A program made the position numbers and the translations under genes. The notes under the pieces are model-generated. The model saw only the letters and a program-made list of their open reading frames with translations, had not been told where the DNA came from and did not search any database. From Clostridia bacterium (lineage in GTDB: Bacteria > Bacillota_A > Clostridia > Oscillospirales > Acutalibacteraceae): a stretch of 5,115 nucleotides of DNA. Numbering within the stretch: the first letter of the stretch is position 1; each line of letters starts with the position of its first letter. The DNA lies in contig JAFVTJ010000156.1 of the NCBI GenBank assembly GCA_017503305.1, positions 1 to 5,115 of the forward strand, read 5' to 3'. This document shows, piece after piece, positions 1 to 5,115 of the stretch.

Positions 1-189
1 ACTATCTAAATCGCTTTTGGTTAGGTCGGTTATATCCTTGTAAATATCCAAGTGTCGCGCAATCGCGTGAAAGTGATAGTTATAACTTTGAATTGTTTTG
101 TCGGCAAGTCCTTTTGTTTTGCGGGAAATAATAAAGTCCTTAAATGTTTCCTCAATACTTGCGCCCTGATGAAGTGTGATTTTAGCCAT
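1..189 (-). CDS. Tyrosine recombinase / phage-type integrase, N-terminal part (runs off the left edge)
   Basis: An open frame of exactly 63 codons reads leftward from an ATG at 189 and leaves the window still open, so the gene is partial. A strong AAGGAG ribosome binding site (199-204) lies 9 nt before the ATG. The protein begins MAKITLHQGASIEETFKDFI. Residues about 13-63 contain the pattern F-x-x-F-I-x-S-R-K-x-K-G-L-A-D-K-T-I-x-S-Y, followed by H-F-H-A-I-x-R-H-L-D. This is typical of the SAM-like core-binding domain at the N-terminus of site-specific tyrosine recombinases. The catalytic domain (R-H-R-Y residues) would lie outside the window, so activity cannot be judged. The start lies 105 nt from the 3' end of a tRNA-Lys gene on the same strand, which supports an integrase of an element inserted at that tRNA. 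Family assignment rests on motif recognition only. A cellular XerC/D-type protein is less likely in this position. Confidence 0.75.
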   Translation of the reverse strand, partial: MAKITLHQGASIEETFKDFIISRKTKGLADKTIQSYNYHFHAIARHLDIYKDITDLTKSDLDS

Positions 190-202
190 TTTTCTTGTCT
201 CC

Positions 203-232
203 TTGATTTTTATTTTTTATATCAAAAATCAA
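203..232. repeat. AT-rich inverted repeat in the integrase leader
   Basis: TTGATTTTT (203-211) and its exact complement AAAAATCAA (224-232) are separated by 12 nt. In the integrase mRNA the 3' arm overlaps the first two bases of the AAGGAG ribosome binding site (199-204). It could be a weak hairpin that touches the Shine-Dalgarno sequence, or an operator or recombinase arm site. The stem has only two G-C type pairs, so chance in AT-rich DNA is also possible. Confidence 0.35.
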
Positions 233-262
233 GAGTACAGATTTTTTTGTGTAGATATAAGA

Positions 263-295
263 AAAACCCCTGAAACTCAATGTTTCAGGGGTTTT
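263..295 (-). terminator. Intrinsic terminator of the tRNA-Lys gene
   Basis: A perfect 14-bp inverted repeat, 263-276 paired with 282-295, has a 5-nt loop (277-281) and four G-C pairs plus further G-C pairs in the stem. Read on the minus strand it ends in GGGG followed by a run of five T residues (266-262). The outer base of the stem is the last base of the encoded tRNA CCA end, so the hairpin starts with no gap after the tRNA. It separates the tRNA transcript from the integrase gene to the left. Confidence 0.9.
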
Positions 296-370
296 GGTGA
301 TCCATCGGGGATTCGAACCCCGGACACCTTGATTAAAAGTCAAGTGCTCTACCGTCTGAGCTAATGAATC
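295..370 (-). tRNA. tRNA-Lys, anticodon TTT
   Basis: All four arms can be folded from the minus strand over 76 nt. The acceptor stem is GATTCAT with ATGGATC (one G-T pair), followed by discriminator A and an encoded CCA. The D arm is GCTC/GAGC with loop AGACGGTA. The anticodon stem is CTTGA/TCAAG with loop CTTTTAA, giving anticodon TTT (reads AAA and AAG, lysine). The variable loop is GTGTC. The T arm is CGGGG/CCCCG with loop TTCGAAT. U8, A9, G18-G19 and the TTC motif are in place. The gene is complete with its own promoter and terminator, so it appears functional. Its 3' half is a common attachment target for tyrosine recombinases, and an integrase gene starts just beyond it. Confidence 0.97.
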
Positions 371-388
371 ATTTTTGACAGCCTTAAT

Positions 389-417
389 ATTATATCAAGT
401 GTATTTACGCTTGTCAA
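389..417 (-). promoter_or_regulatory. Consensus sigma-A promoter of tRNA-Lys
   Basis: On the minus strand TTGACA (417-412) and TATAAT (394-389) are separated by exactly 17 nt. Both hexamers match the vegetative consensus perfectly. Transcription should start near 382, about 12 nt before the mature tRNA 5' end at 370. Such a strong constitutive promoter fits a stable RNA gene. Confidence 0.9.
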
Positions 418-443
418 TAACAAATTTTAAATTTTTCAATTTC

Positions 444-713
444 CTACAAAATTTTAAAGTAAAATAATAAGATGATGGCAATTTGCAATAAGATTATTAG
501 CGGAATACCTATCATAAACCTTTTGTGCAACGTTTTATGGCGTATTACTCGCATGGCGATATACATAAAAACCGAACCGCCCAAAGCCGACAATAAAAAC
601 AAAACCTTTTCGGGCACGCGCCACCATTTATGCCTTGCCGCAAGCTTATCGTAACAGCAAATTAAAACTGCGGCCACGCTTATAACCGCCAAATAAACTG
701 CAAATTCCTTCAT
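444..713 (-). CDS. DUF1294 family small membrane protein
   Basis: The 89-residue protein matches the DUF1294 pattern (B. subtilis YsdA-like), whose function is unknown. The family signature is visible: Y-D-K near residues 21-23, W-R-V-P-E at 31-35, G-G at 45-46, R-H-K-T-x-H at 58-63, and F-x-x-G-x-P at 66-71. Three hydrophobic stretches (about 4-20, 37-56 and 68-87) suggest three membrane helices, with the charged motifs in the loops between them. The length is normal for the family and the gene looks intact. The ATG at 713 is preceded by GGGGAAG (721-727) at 7 nt spacing, a modest ribosome binding site. The gene follows sigE by 36 nt on the same strand and could be read through from it, but a promoter-like pair upstream may also drive it alone. 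No clear terminator follows it before the tRNA promoter. Confidence 0.9.
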   Translation of the reverse strand: MKEFAVYLAVISVAAVLICCYDKLAARHKWWRVPEKVLFLLSALGGSVFMYIAMRVIRHKTLHKRFMIGIPLIILLQIAIILLFYFKIL

Positions 714-737
714 TCTTTATCTTCCCCGTTTTTTCTT

Positions 738-766
738 ATTATAACCTATTTACACCGCCTTTTCAA
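738..766 (-). promoter_or_regulatory. Possible promoter for the DUF1294 gene
   Basis: On the minus strand TTGAAA (766-761) and TATAAT (743-738) are 17 nt apart, one mismatch from the sigma-A consensus. The -35 lies inside the last codons of sigE and the -10 in the 36-nt gap before the DUF1294 gene. Start of transcription would be near 731, leaving a leader of about 18 nt that still includes the ribosome binding site at 721-727. The region is AT-rich, so a chance match is possible. Confidence 0.45.
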
Positions 767-1442
767 TTTGTTTTTTAAGTTTGTTTATTATTCTTTTTTC
801 AAGGCGCGATATGTAGGACTGTGAAATACCTAAAATATCGGCCACTTGTTTTTGGGTATATTCCTCATAGCCGTTCATTCCAAAGCGCATTTCCATTATT
901 TGCCTTTCGCGCGGCGGCAAGCCACCCACAAAGCCGTTAAGCAGGTGCTTTTCATCCTCGCGCTCTACCTGACTGCCTATTTCGTCCCCGTCGCTACCCA
1001 ACACGTCCGAAAGCAAAAGCTCGTTTCCGTCCCAATCAATATTAAGCGGCTCATCAATGGAAATTTCGTGCCGCCTTGTCGCGTTTTTTCGCAAAAACAT
1101 TAAAATTTCGTTTTCAATGCAACGGGAAGCATAAGTAGCGAGTTTAATATTTCGTTCAGGGCAGAAGGAATTAACCGCTTTTATAAGCCCTATTGTGCCT
1201 ATTGAAATAAGGTCTTCAATATTTGTACCCGGGGCTTCAAACTTGCGGGCAATATAAACCACCAACCGCAAATTGTGAATAATTAAGGTATCGCGCGAGG
1301 CTTTATCGTTTTTAAGGGCAAGGTCGGCCTCTAAAGCGGTATCAAGCGGCGAAGGCAGCACCTCGGGCCCGTTAATATAAAAGGTTGGCTTAACAAAGCC
1401 TATTTTTATTAAAAATTTATGTATAAGTGTTTTTATTTTCAT
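750..1442 (-). CDS. sigE: RNA polymerase sporulation sigma factor SigE (pro-sigma-E)
   Basis: This is the first mother-cell-specific sigma factor of endospore formation. The 230-residue protein closely follows B. subtilis SigE. Region 2 (about 52-122) includes [28 protein letters not shown], and the promoter-reading segment [12 protein letters not shown] at 107-118. [19 protein letters not shown] at 131-149 is a hallmark of SigE. The region 4 helix-turn-helix covers about 196-216 ([15 protein letters not shown]). Residues 1-21 form the hydrophobic, basic pro-sequence that SpoIIGA removes. By alignment the cut falls near F21-Y22, a slightly shorter pro-sequence than the 27 residues of B. subtilis. 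I chose ATG 1442 over an in-frame GTG at 1451 because AAGGTGA is properly spaced only for the ATG. The spoIIGA stop codon (1450-1448) lies inside that ribosome binding site, suggesting translational coupling. Confidence 0.96.
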   Translation of the reverse strand: MKIKTLIHKFLIKIGFVKPTFYINGPEVLPSPLDTALEADLALKNDKASRDTLIIHNLRLVVYIARKFEAPGTNIEDLISIGTIGLIKAVNSFCPERNIKLATYASRCIENEILMFLRKNATRRHEISIDEPLNIDWDGNELLLSDVLGSDGDEIGSQVEREDEKHLLNGFVGGLPPRERQIMEMRFGMNGYEEYTQKQVADILGISQSYISRLEKRIINKLKKQIEKAV

Positions 1443-1447
1443 ACTAT

Positions 1448-2290
1448 TCACCTTAAAATTTTTGGATTTATAATTGCATTATAATCATCATTAAAACCGG
1501 TTTTAGAAATTGCAAGCAAAGGCTTTGCCAAGGTGATTTTTTTACCCTCACACTCGACTATGGCGCTATCACACCTGAAGCTTTCTAAAAAGGAATCGCC
1601 TAAAACGGTACTGCAGGGCAAAATTTGGTAACGCCGCTTTAGCCCCACGTTATTTTCAACCTCAAGATTGCCGAATAAAACCTTCACGCTTAACAAATCG
1701 GCAATAATAACCTCGCTTTTGCCGAAGCTATCTTCAAGCGAATTGCCCGTATCGGCAATGGCGGTAAGCCTTACGCTTTTGCCGTTTGCAAAAACGGTAA
1801 TTTCACAACGCAGGGCAAGTTTGGCACTGCGGGAAAATATCCGCCACAGCACCGAAAGCAAAATATACCCCACAACCGTGCAAATTATTAAAATCATTGG
1901 AGATATATTAAAATACACTACCGAATTATTTATAACCATACCGTGCGGTCTAAAAACAAGCCAAAAAGCAAACATTAGCCCCGCATAGCCGCCGCTTACC
2001 AAAAAGAAAACCAAAAAAGTTTTTAAATAGCCTTTAAAATTTCGGCCCGCAAAACAAACCGCGCTTAACAAAAAGGCTACCGCAAGCCTATATAACAGTT
2101 CAAGCAACACGCTTTGCCTTGGCAAAAATATGTAAAGCGATGACACACCACCCAAAACCGCCGCCAAAACCACCCTTAAGGATTTAACCCTAAGCGATAA
2201 AATTTTAGCCGTTGCCAGCAATAAAAAATAGTCTACAATAATATTTAAAAAAATAAGCACGTCAGCGTAAACAATCAAGGCAATCACCAC
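1448..2290 (-). CDS. spoIIGA: Sigma-E processing peptidase SpoIIGA
   Basis: SpoIIGA is the membrane-embedded aspartic protease at the sporulation septum that cuts pro-sigma-E to its active form on a signal from the forespore protein SpoIIR. The 280-residue protein has the family layout. Several hydrophobic helices lie in the N-terminal half (about 4-30, 38-57, 62-80, 91-113 and 131-150), followed by a soluble protease domain. The catalytic motif D-T-G-N-S at 180-184 corresponds to the D-S-G-N of B. subtilis. The C-terminal [11 protein letters not shown] resembles the family's F-D-A-I-I-H-P-K-M-L. The N-terminal Y-A-D-V-L-I-F-L-N matches Y-L-D-V-I-W-L-L-N. The start is uncertain: GTG 2290 has AAGGT 9 nt upstream, but alignment to B. 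subtilis and a GGTGAT at 2287-2282 favour TTG 2278. The gene is immediately followed by its substrate gene sigE, as is usual. Confidence 0.93.
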   Translation of the reverse strand: MVIALIVYADVLIFLNIIVDYFLLLATAKILSLRVKSLRVVLAAVLGGVSSLYIFLPRQSVLLELLYRLAVAFLLSAVCFAGRNFKGYLKTFLVFFLVSGGYAGLMFAFWLVFRPHGMVINNSVVYFNISPMILIICTVVGYILLSVLWRIFSRSAKLALRCEITVFANGKSVRLTAIADTGNSLEDSFGKSEVIIADLLSVKVLFGNLEVENNVGLKRRYQILPCSTVLGDSFLESFRCDSAIVECEGKKITLAKPLLAISKTGFNDDYNAIINPKILR

Positions 2291-2294
2291 AATT

Positions 2295-2328
2295 ATTATA
2301 CCTTAAAGTATGTGCGAATTTTGTCGTT
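2295..2328 (-). promoter_or_regulatory. Possible Spo0A-controlled promoter of spoIIGA-sigE
   Basis: A perfect TATAAT (2300-2295, minus strand) lies just before the gene with no recognisable -35 hexamer at 16-18 nt. In its place are two degenerate matches to the Spo0A box TTCGACA: AACGACA (2328-2322, five of seven) and TTCGCAC (2318-2312, four of seven). They have the same orientation and start 10 bp apart. In B. subtilis spoIIG is activated by Spo0A bound next to a promoter with poor spacing, so the arrangement is plausible. The matches are weak and were found by eye. Confidence 0.35.
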
Positions 2329-2350
2329 TACCCTCCCCTAATTTAAAAAA

Positions 2351-2390
2351 TAAATAAAAAAATGGTTGACGTTTTATCGTCAACCATTTT
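2351..2390 (-). terminator. Intrinsic terminator after the kinase-htrA unit
   Basis: A perfect 13-bp stem, 2359-2371 paired with 2378-2390, with a 6-nt loop, begins 3 nt after the htrA stop codon. On the minus strand it runs into a tract of seven T residues (2362-2356) followed by further T-rich sequence. It cleanly separates the stress operon from spoIIGA-sigE. The stem is also flanked by T residues on the plus strand, but no plus-strand gene is present to use it. Confidence 0.93.
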
Positions 2391-2393
2391 GAT

Positions 2394-3755
2394 TTATTCG
2401 CCAAACGGGAAGTCGAAGACGCCGCCGCCTTGTTGATTTGAAGAATCATTATTCGGAAGGGGTGTGGCTTCGTTTGCATCATAGCTTGACTCGCCGATAT
2501 TAGCCTTTAAAACAGCCTCAACCGTTGCGGTTTTGCCCTTTGCGTTAACAAAAGTAACACTCATTTTATCCCCTGCTCTTGCGCTGTCAATAATATCAAG
2601 CACAATGTCGTCGTTCTTAACTTCTACGCCGTTAATGTGGGTTATAATATCGCCCTTTTGAAGCTTGCCGTAAAGGTCGCTATCCTCTGCAACAGAATCA
2701 ATATAAAGACCTACGTATTTATAATCGCCAACCTGTGCACTTATCGAATCTATTGCCAAATAGGTTATGCCTAATTTTGCTCTGCTTAAAACCCTGCCGT
2801 TTTTAATAAGCTCTTCCACAATGCGCTTCATTGTAGTGGTGGGAATAGCATAGCCCACAGCGTCAATATCCTCGCTTGCCAATTTTGAAGATGTAATACC
2901 AATAACCTGGCCGTACATATTAACAAGCGCACCACCCGAAGAGCCGGGATTTATGGGGCTATCGGTTTCAATTAAGCGTGAAGAATAGTTTGTGGTAGAC
3001 TGCACGCGTCTTGAAGTTGCCGAAATAATGCCTTTTGTAATACTTGAAGCATTCTGGGCACCGCCGGGTCTACCAATGGCTACAACGCCTTCACCGAAAA
3101 TCAGCTGATCAGAGTTGCCAAACTCGGCCACTTTAAATTTGCCGTTTTTAATCTTTAAAACCGCCAAATCCGAAACGTTATCACCTGCTACGTATTCGGC
3201 ATCGTATTCCTTATTATCATGGGTGTAAATTTTAAACTTAGCGCCACCAATTTTGGAATAAATATGGTCGTTGGTAACAACATAGCCATCTTCAGAATAA
3301 ATTACACCTGTAGCGCTTGAAGCCGCTCCCTGCGAGTTGTAAATGCAAATACCAACAATACTGGGGTTTACCTTTTCATAAATTTGGGCAGCGGTCATTT
3401 CATCGGTGTCCTGAGGTTTAGCGTTAAGTCCTACCTGAACGTTTGTGCCGGTGTTGTTGCCACCACTGCTTTTGCCAACAAAATATCCCGCTGTGCAAGC
3501 AGTTGTAAGCGCTATTACCGCCGCTATAATAAGGGCAAAAGCCTTAAGACCGCGGCTCATTGGCTTGGTATCACGCGCAGGCTCTACCGGAGTAAAGCTT
3601 ATAGGGTTAAAAGGCGGCACGTAAACCGGTTGCGGTGTGTCCATAGGCTCATGGCTTTCAACCTCGGGCTCGGTTACTTCCTCTACTGCTTCTGCGACAG
3701 CAGGGGTAGCCTCTTCTAAATTTTCATTATTATCAAAGGGGGTAAATTCTTCCAT
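2394..3755 (-). CDS. htrA: Membrane-anchored HtrA/DegP-type serine protease (S1C) with one PDZ domain
   Basis: This 453-residue protein degrades or refolds damaged proteins outside the membrane. Residues 1-68 are an acidic, proline-rich cytoplasmic tail. Residues about 69-94 form one membrane helix, so the protease faces outward. The trypsin-like domain (about 120-315) has a full triad: His164 in T-N-D-H-I, Asp196 in S-D-L-A-V-L-K-I, and Ser273 in N-P-G-S-S-G-G-A-L. A single PDZ domain (about 328-415) includes L-Q-K-G-D-I-I-T-H-I-N-G. A Gln/Gly/Asn-rich linker then ends in the hydrophobic tail V-F-D-F-P-F-G-E. The frame stays open upstream to 3845, but ATG 3755 is the clear start. AAGGAG sits 7 nt before it, and the next upstream Met would overlap the kinase by 89 nt with no such site. 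The start is one base after the kinase stop codon. Both genes are probably co-transcribed and coupled, comparable in theme to CssRS control of HtrA in Bacillus. Length and triad indicate an intact enzyme. Confidence 0.96.
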   Translation of the reverse strand: MEEFTPFDNNENLEEATPAVAEAVEEVTEPEVESHEPMDTPQPVYVPPFNPISFTPVEPARDTKPMSRGLKAFALIIAAVIALTTACTAGYFVGKSSGGNNTGTNVQVGLNAKPQDTDEMTAAQIYEKVNPSIVGICIYNSQGAASSATGVIYSEDGYVVTNDHIYSKIGGAKFKIYTHDNKEYDAEYVAGDNVSDLAVLKIKNGKFKVAEFGNSDQLIFGEGVVAIGRPGGAQNASSITKGIISATSRRVQSTTNYSSRLIETDSPINPGSSGGALVNMYGQVIGITSSKLASEDIDAVGYAIPTTTMKRIVEELIKNGRVLSRAKLGITYLAIDSISAQVGDYKYVGLYIDSVAEDSDLYGKLQKGDIITHINGVEVKNDDIVLDIIDSARAGDKMSVTFVNAKGKTATVEAVLKANIGESSYDANEATPLPNNDSSNQQGGGVFDFPFGE

Positions 3756-3756
3756 A

Positions 3757-5115
3757 TTAAATCTCCTTCGGTAGTATAATTTTAAATGTGGTAAATTCGT
3801 TTTCCTTGCTCGTAACCGAAATTTTACCCTTGTGAGCAGAAACAATCATCTTAGCTATATAAAGACCAAGACCTGTGCTTTCTTTAACGTCCGAGCGGGA
3901 CTTGTCTATCTTATAAAACCTTTCAAAAACAAATGGCAATTCGTTTTCGGGTATGCCCTTGCCTGTGTTAGATATTGTAAAAACCATATTTTCACTATCC
4001 TGCGATAATGAAAAAACAATTTCGCCACCTTGGTTTGTAAACTTTATTGCATTGTCAACGAGGTTATAAACCACCTGGTGAATTAAATCCTTATCGCAAC
4101 AAACAGTAACACTTTGAAGGTCTTCAAGCCCTTTAACGTTAATGCTACGCTTTTCAATGCGTTTTTCTTGCCCAATCATTATTGTACACAAAAGGCCGAA
4201 AAAGTCAAACCTTTCACGCTTTAAGGCAAATTCTTCCGATTCAAGCCTTGCAATATTAAGCATATTATTAACAAGACGCGAAAGTCTTTTAACCTCGCTT
4301 GATACAATATTTAAATAATATTCGCGTTCGTTTGCTTTAATTGTGCCGTCCAAAATGCCGTCTATAAAGCCACTTATAGTAGTCATTGGGGTTTTAAGCT
4401 CGTGCGATACGTTTGCCACAAAGCTTCGCCTTGTGCTTTCAAGCCGCGAAAGTGAATCGGTCATACCGTTAAATGATATTGCAAGCTCACCTATTTCATC
4501 ATCACTTGTAACGGGTACTCGCTTTGAAAAATCACCCTTAGCCAAGGCCTTTGCCGCTTCGGACATACTTCTAAGCGGTTTTGTAAGGCGGTAGGTCATA
4601 ATATATATTGCCACTACCATAAACAAAACAGGTATTATAGCCCACATATAATAAAGCCTTGAAACCCTAGTAATTAAAAATTGCGCTTCCTTTACGGGTA
4701 TTGTGGCAAAAATGTAATAATCACGTGCCTGCCCGACCGCCTTTACCGAAACGTAATGCGGAAACTTGTAAATACCAAGGGCACTAACCTCGTTAATATC
4801 TTGCTCTTTGGCGCGGTCTAAAATACGCTTTGGCAAAATATAGGAGGTGTGCATACACCCTTCCTCCTTGGTCCATTCGCCACAAGCACACACGTGCACC
4901 GTACCATAAGCATCCGCCAAAAAAACGTCCGCACCCGAAACCTGCGCCAAGGTTTCGGCCACCATTAAAAAGCTTTGAGTATCTGAAAAATTTTCATACC
5001 TTTCACATATTTGGTCACACACGTTATTAAGTGTTTCGTGCGATGTTTTGGTAATGTGGTTATTAAGCACAACCGAAAAAATCATCATAAGCGCAATAAT
5101 ACTTATAACCACAAT
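3757..5115 (-). CDS. Two-component sensor histidine kinase, partial at the N-terminus
   Basis: The gene runs off the right edge, so the first residues, including part of the first membrane helix, are missing. A GTG at 5112 is in frame but lies within hydrophobic sequence and is unlikely to be the start. Counting from that codon, the order is: membrane helix (to about 17), extracellular sensor (about 18-150), second helix (about 153-174), HAMP linker (about 175-225), HisKA domain with phospho-acceptor His237 in S-H-E-L-K-T-P, and ATPase domain (about 340-451). The ATPase domain has N-box Y-N-L-V-D-N-A-I-K-F-T, G1 box N-T-G-K-G-I, F box F-E-R-F-Y-K-I-D-K-S-R and G2 box G-L-G-L-Y-I-A-K. In G1 the usual Asp is Asn382, a change seen in other active kinases. 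The sensor has cysteines C32 and C36 and a C-A-C-x8-C-x-H cluster (75-88). Its ligand is unknown. The coupling to htrA suggests an envelope or protein-folding signal. A response regulator gene is expected upstream, outside the window. Confidence 0.95.
   Translation of the reverse strand: MVVISIIALMMIFSVVLNNHITKTSHETLNNVCDQICERYENFSDTQSFLMVAETLAQVSGADVFLADAYGTVHVCACGEWTKEEGCMHTSYILPKRILDRAKEQDINEVSALGIYKFPHYVSVKAVGQARDYYIFATIPVKEAQFLITRVSRLYYMWAIIPVLFMVVAIYIMTYRLTKPLRSMSEAAKALAKGDFSKRVPVTSDDEIGELAISFNGMTDSLSRLESTRRSFVANVSHELKTPMTTISGFIDGILDGTIKANEREYYLNIVSSEVKRLSRLVNNMLNIARLESEEFALKRERFDFFGLLCTIMIGQEKRIEKRSINVKGLEDLQSVTVCCDKDLIHQVVYNLVDNAIKFTNQGGEIVFSLSQDSENMVFTISNTGKGIPENELPFVFERFYKIDKSRSDVKESTGLGLYIAKMIVSAHKGKISVTSKENEFTTFKIILPKEI
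3763..3768 (-). promoter_or_regulatory. htrA ribosome binding site inside the kinase gene
   Basis: AAGGAG is formed by the last Lys and Glu codons of the histidine kinase and lies 7 nt before the htrA ATG at 3755. The kinase stop TAA (3759-3757) is one base from that ATG. Ribosomes finishing the kinase are therefore placed to restart on htrA. This site decides the start call for htrA. Confidence 0.85.

Noticed and set aside
204..262. A promoter for the integrase between the tRNA terminator and its start codon
   Set aside because: TATAAA occurs at 221-216 on the minus strand but no acceptable -35 lies 16-18 nt upstream, and the region is too AT-rich to trust a single hexamer.
52..364. Plus-strand open frames over the integrase, terminator and tRNA
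   Set aside because: They overlap a tRNA, a perfect terminator hairpin and a minus-strand frame with a clear ribosome binding site and family resemblance. Their translations look like non-coding sequence.
375..417. TTGACA and TGTCAA as an inverted repeat operator around the tRNA promoter
   Set aside because: The minus-strand hexamer is simply the -35 element. The other copy is 31 bp away and a 6-bp match is expected by chance.
419..460. Near-repeats of ACAAATTTTAAA after the DUF1294 gene, considered as a repeat or terminator
   Set aside because: They are low-complexity AT sequence with no G-C stem. They cannot form a convincing terminator and are probably chance.
846..1103. Plus-strand open frames inside sigE, spoIIGA, htrA and the kinase
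   Set aside because: Each is an antisense shadow of a gene with strong family motifs and lacks recognisable domains. This one, inside sigE, is typical.
1443..1451. GTG 1451 as the start of sigE
   Set aside because: It would overlap spoIIGA and has no ribosome binding site at a proper distance, while AAGGTGA is well placed for ATG 1442.
2331..2340. AGGGGAGGG on the minus strand as a ribosome binding site of a small gene before spoIIGA
   Set aside because: No start codon follows at usable distance with an open frame.
3756..3845. Upstream extension of the HtrA reading frame by 30 residues
   Set aside because: It would overlap the 3' end of the kinase gene by 89 nt, its N-terminus is basic and unlike the acidic HtrA tail, and a well-spaced AAGGAG sits before ATG 3755.

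Overview
The window carries a compact, entirely minus-strand block of genes from an A+T-rich, endospore-forming Firmicute. The adjacent spoIIGA and sigE genes, AAGGAG-type ribosome binding sites and a membrane-anchored HtrA protease point to class Clostridia. A gut Oscillospirales/Ruminococcaceae-like genome is my best guess, made without a database search.

Transcription runs from right to left. At the right edge is a two-component sensor histidine kinase, cut by the window end (3757-5115), followed after one base by an HtrA/DegP-type S1C serine protease with one PDZ domain (2394-3755). The protease's ribosome binding site lies inside the last codons of the kinase, so the pair is probably translationally coupled. 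A strong intrinsic terminator ends this unit (2359-2390). This looks like an envelope-stress sensing and protein quality-control module, with its response regulator probably just outside the window.

Next comes the sporulation pair spoIIGA (1448-2290) and sigE (750-1442). SpoIIGA is the membrane-embedded aspartic protease that removes the pro-sequence of sigma-E, the first mother-cell sigma factor. The two genes are 5 nt apart. Possible degenerate Spo0A boxes and a TATAAT lie just upstream of spoIIGA. A small DUF1294 membrane protein (444-713) follows sigE by 36 nt and may also have its own promoter. The sigG gene that usually follows sigE in Clostridia is not there.

At the left, a complete tRNA-Lys (anticodon TTT, CCA encoded) sits behind a consensus TTGACA-17-TATAAT promoter. 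Its intrinsic terminator begins at the CCA end. Beyond it, and running off the left edge, is the N-terminal part of a tyrosine recombinase/integrase (1-189). An integrase starting about 100 bp from a tRNA 3' end is the classic layout of a tRNA-integrated mobile element, so the left end of the window is probably a chromosome/element junction.

Most of the window is well-understood core biology. I do not see a clearly new system. The points most worth a second look are the tRNA-Lys/integrase junction, the sigE locus without sigG, the cysteine-rich sensor of the kinase coupled to HtrA, and the unusual spoIIGA start region.
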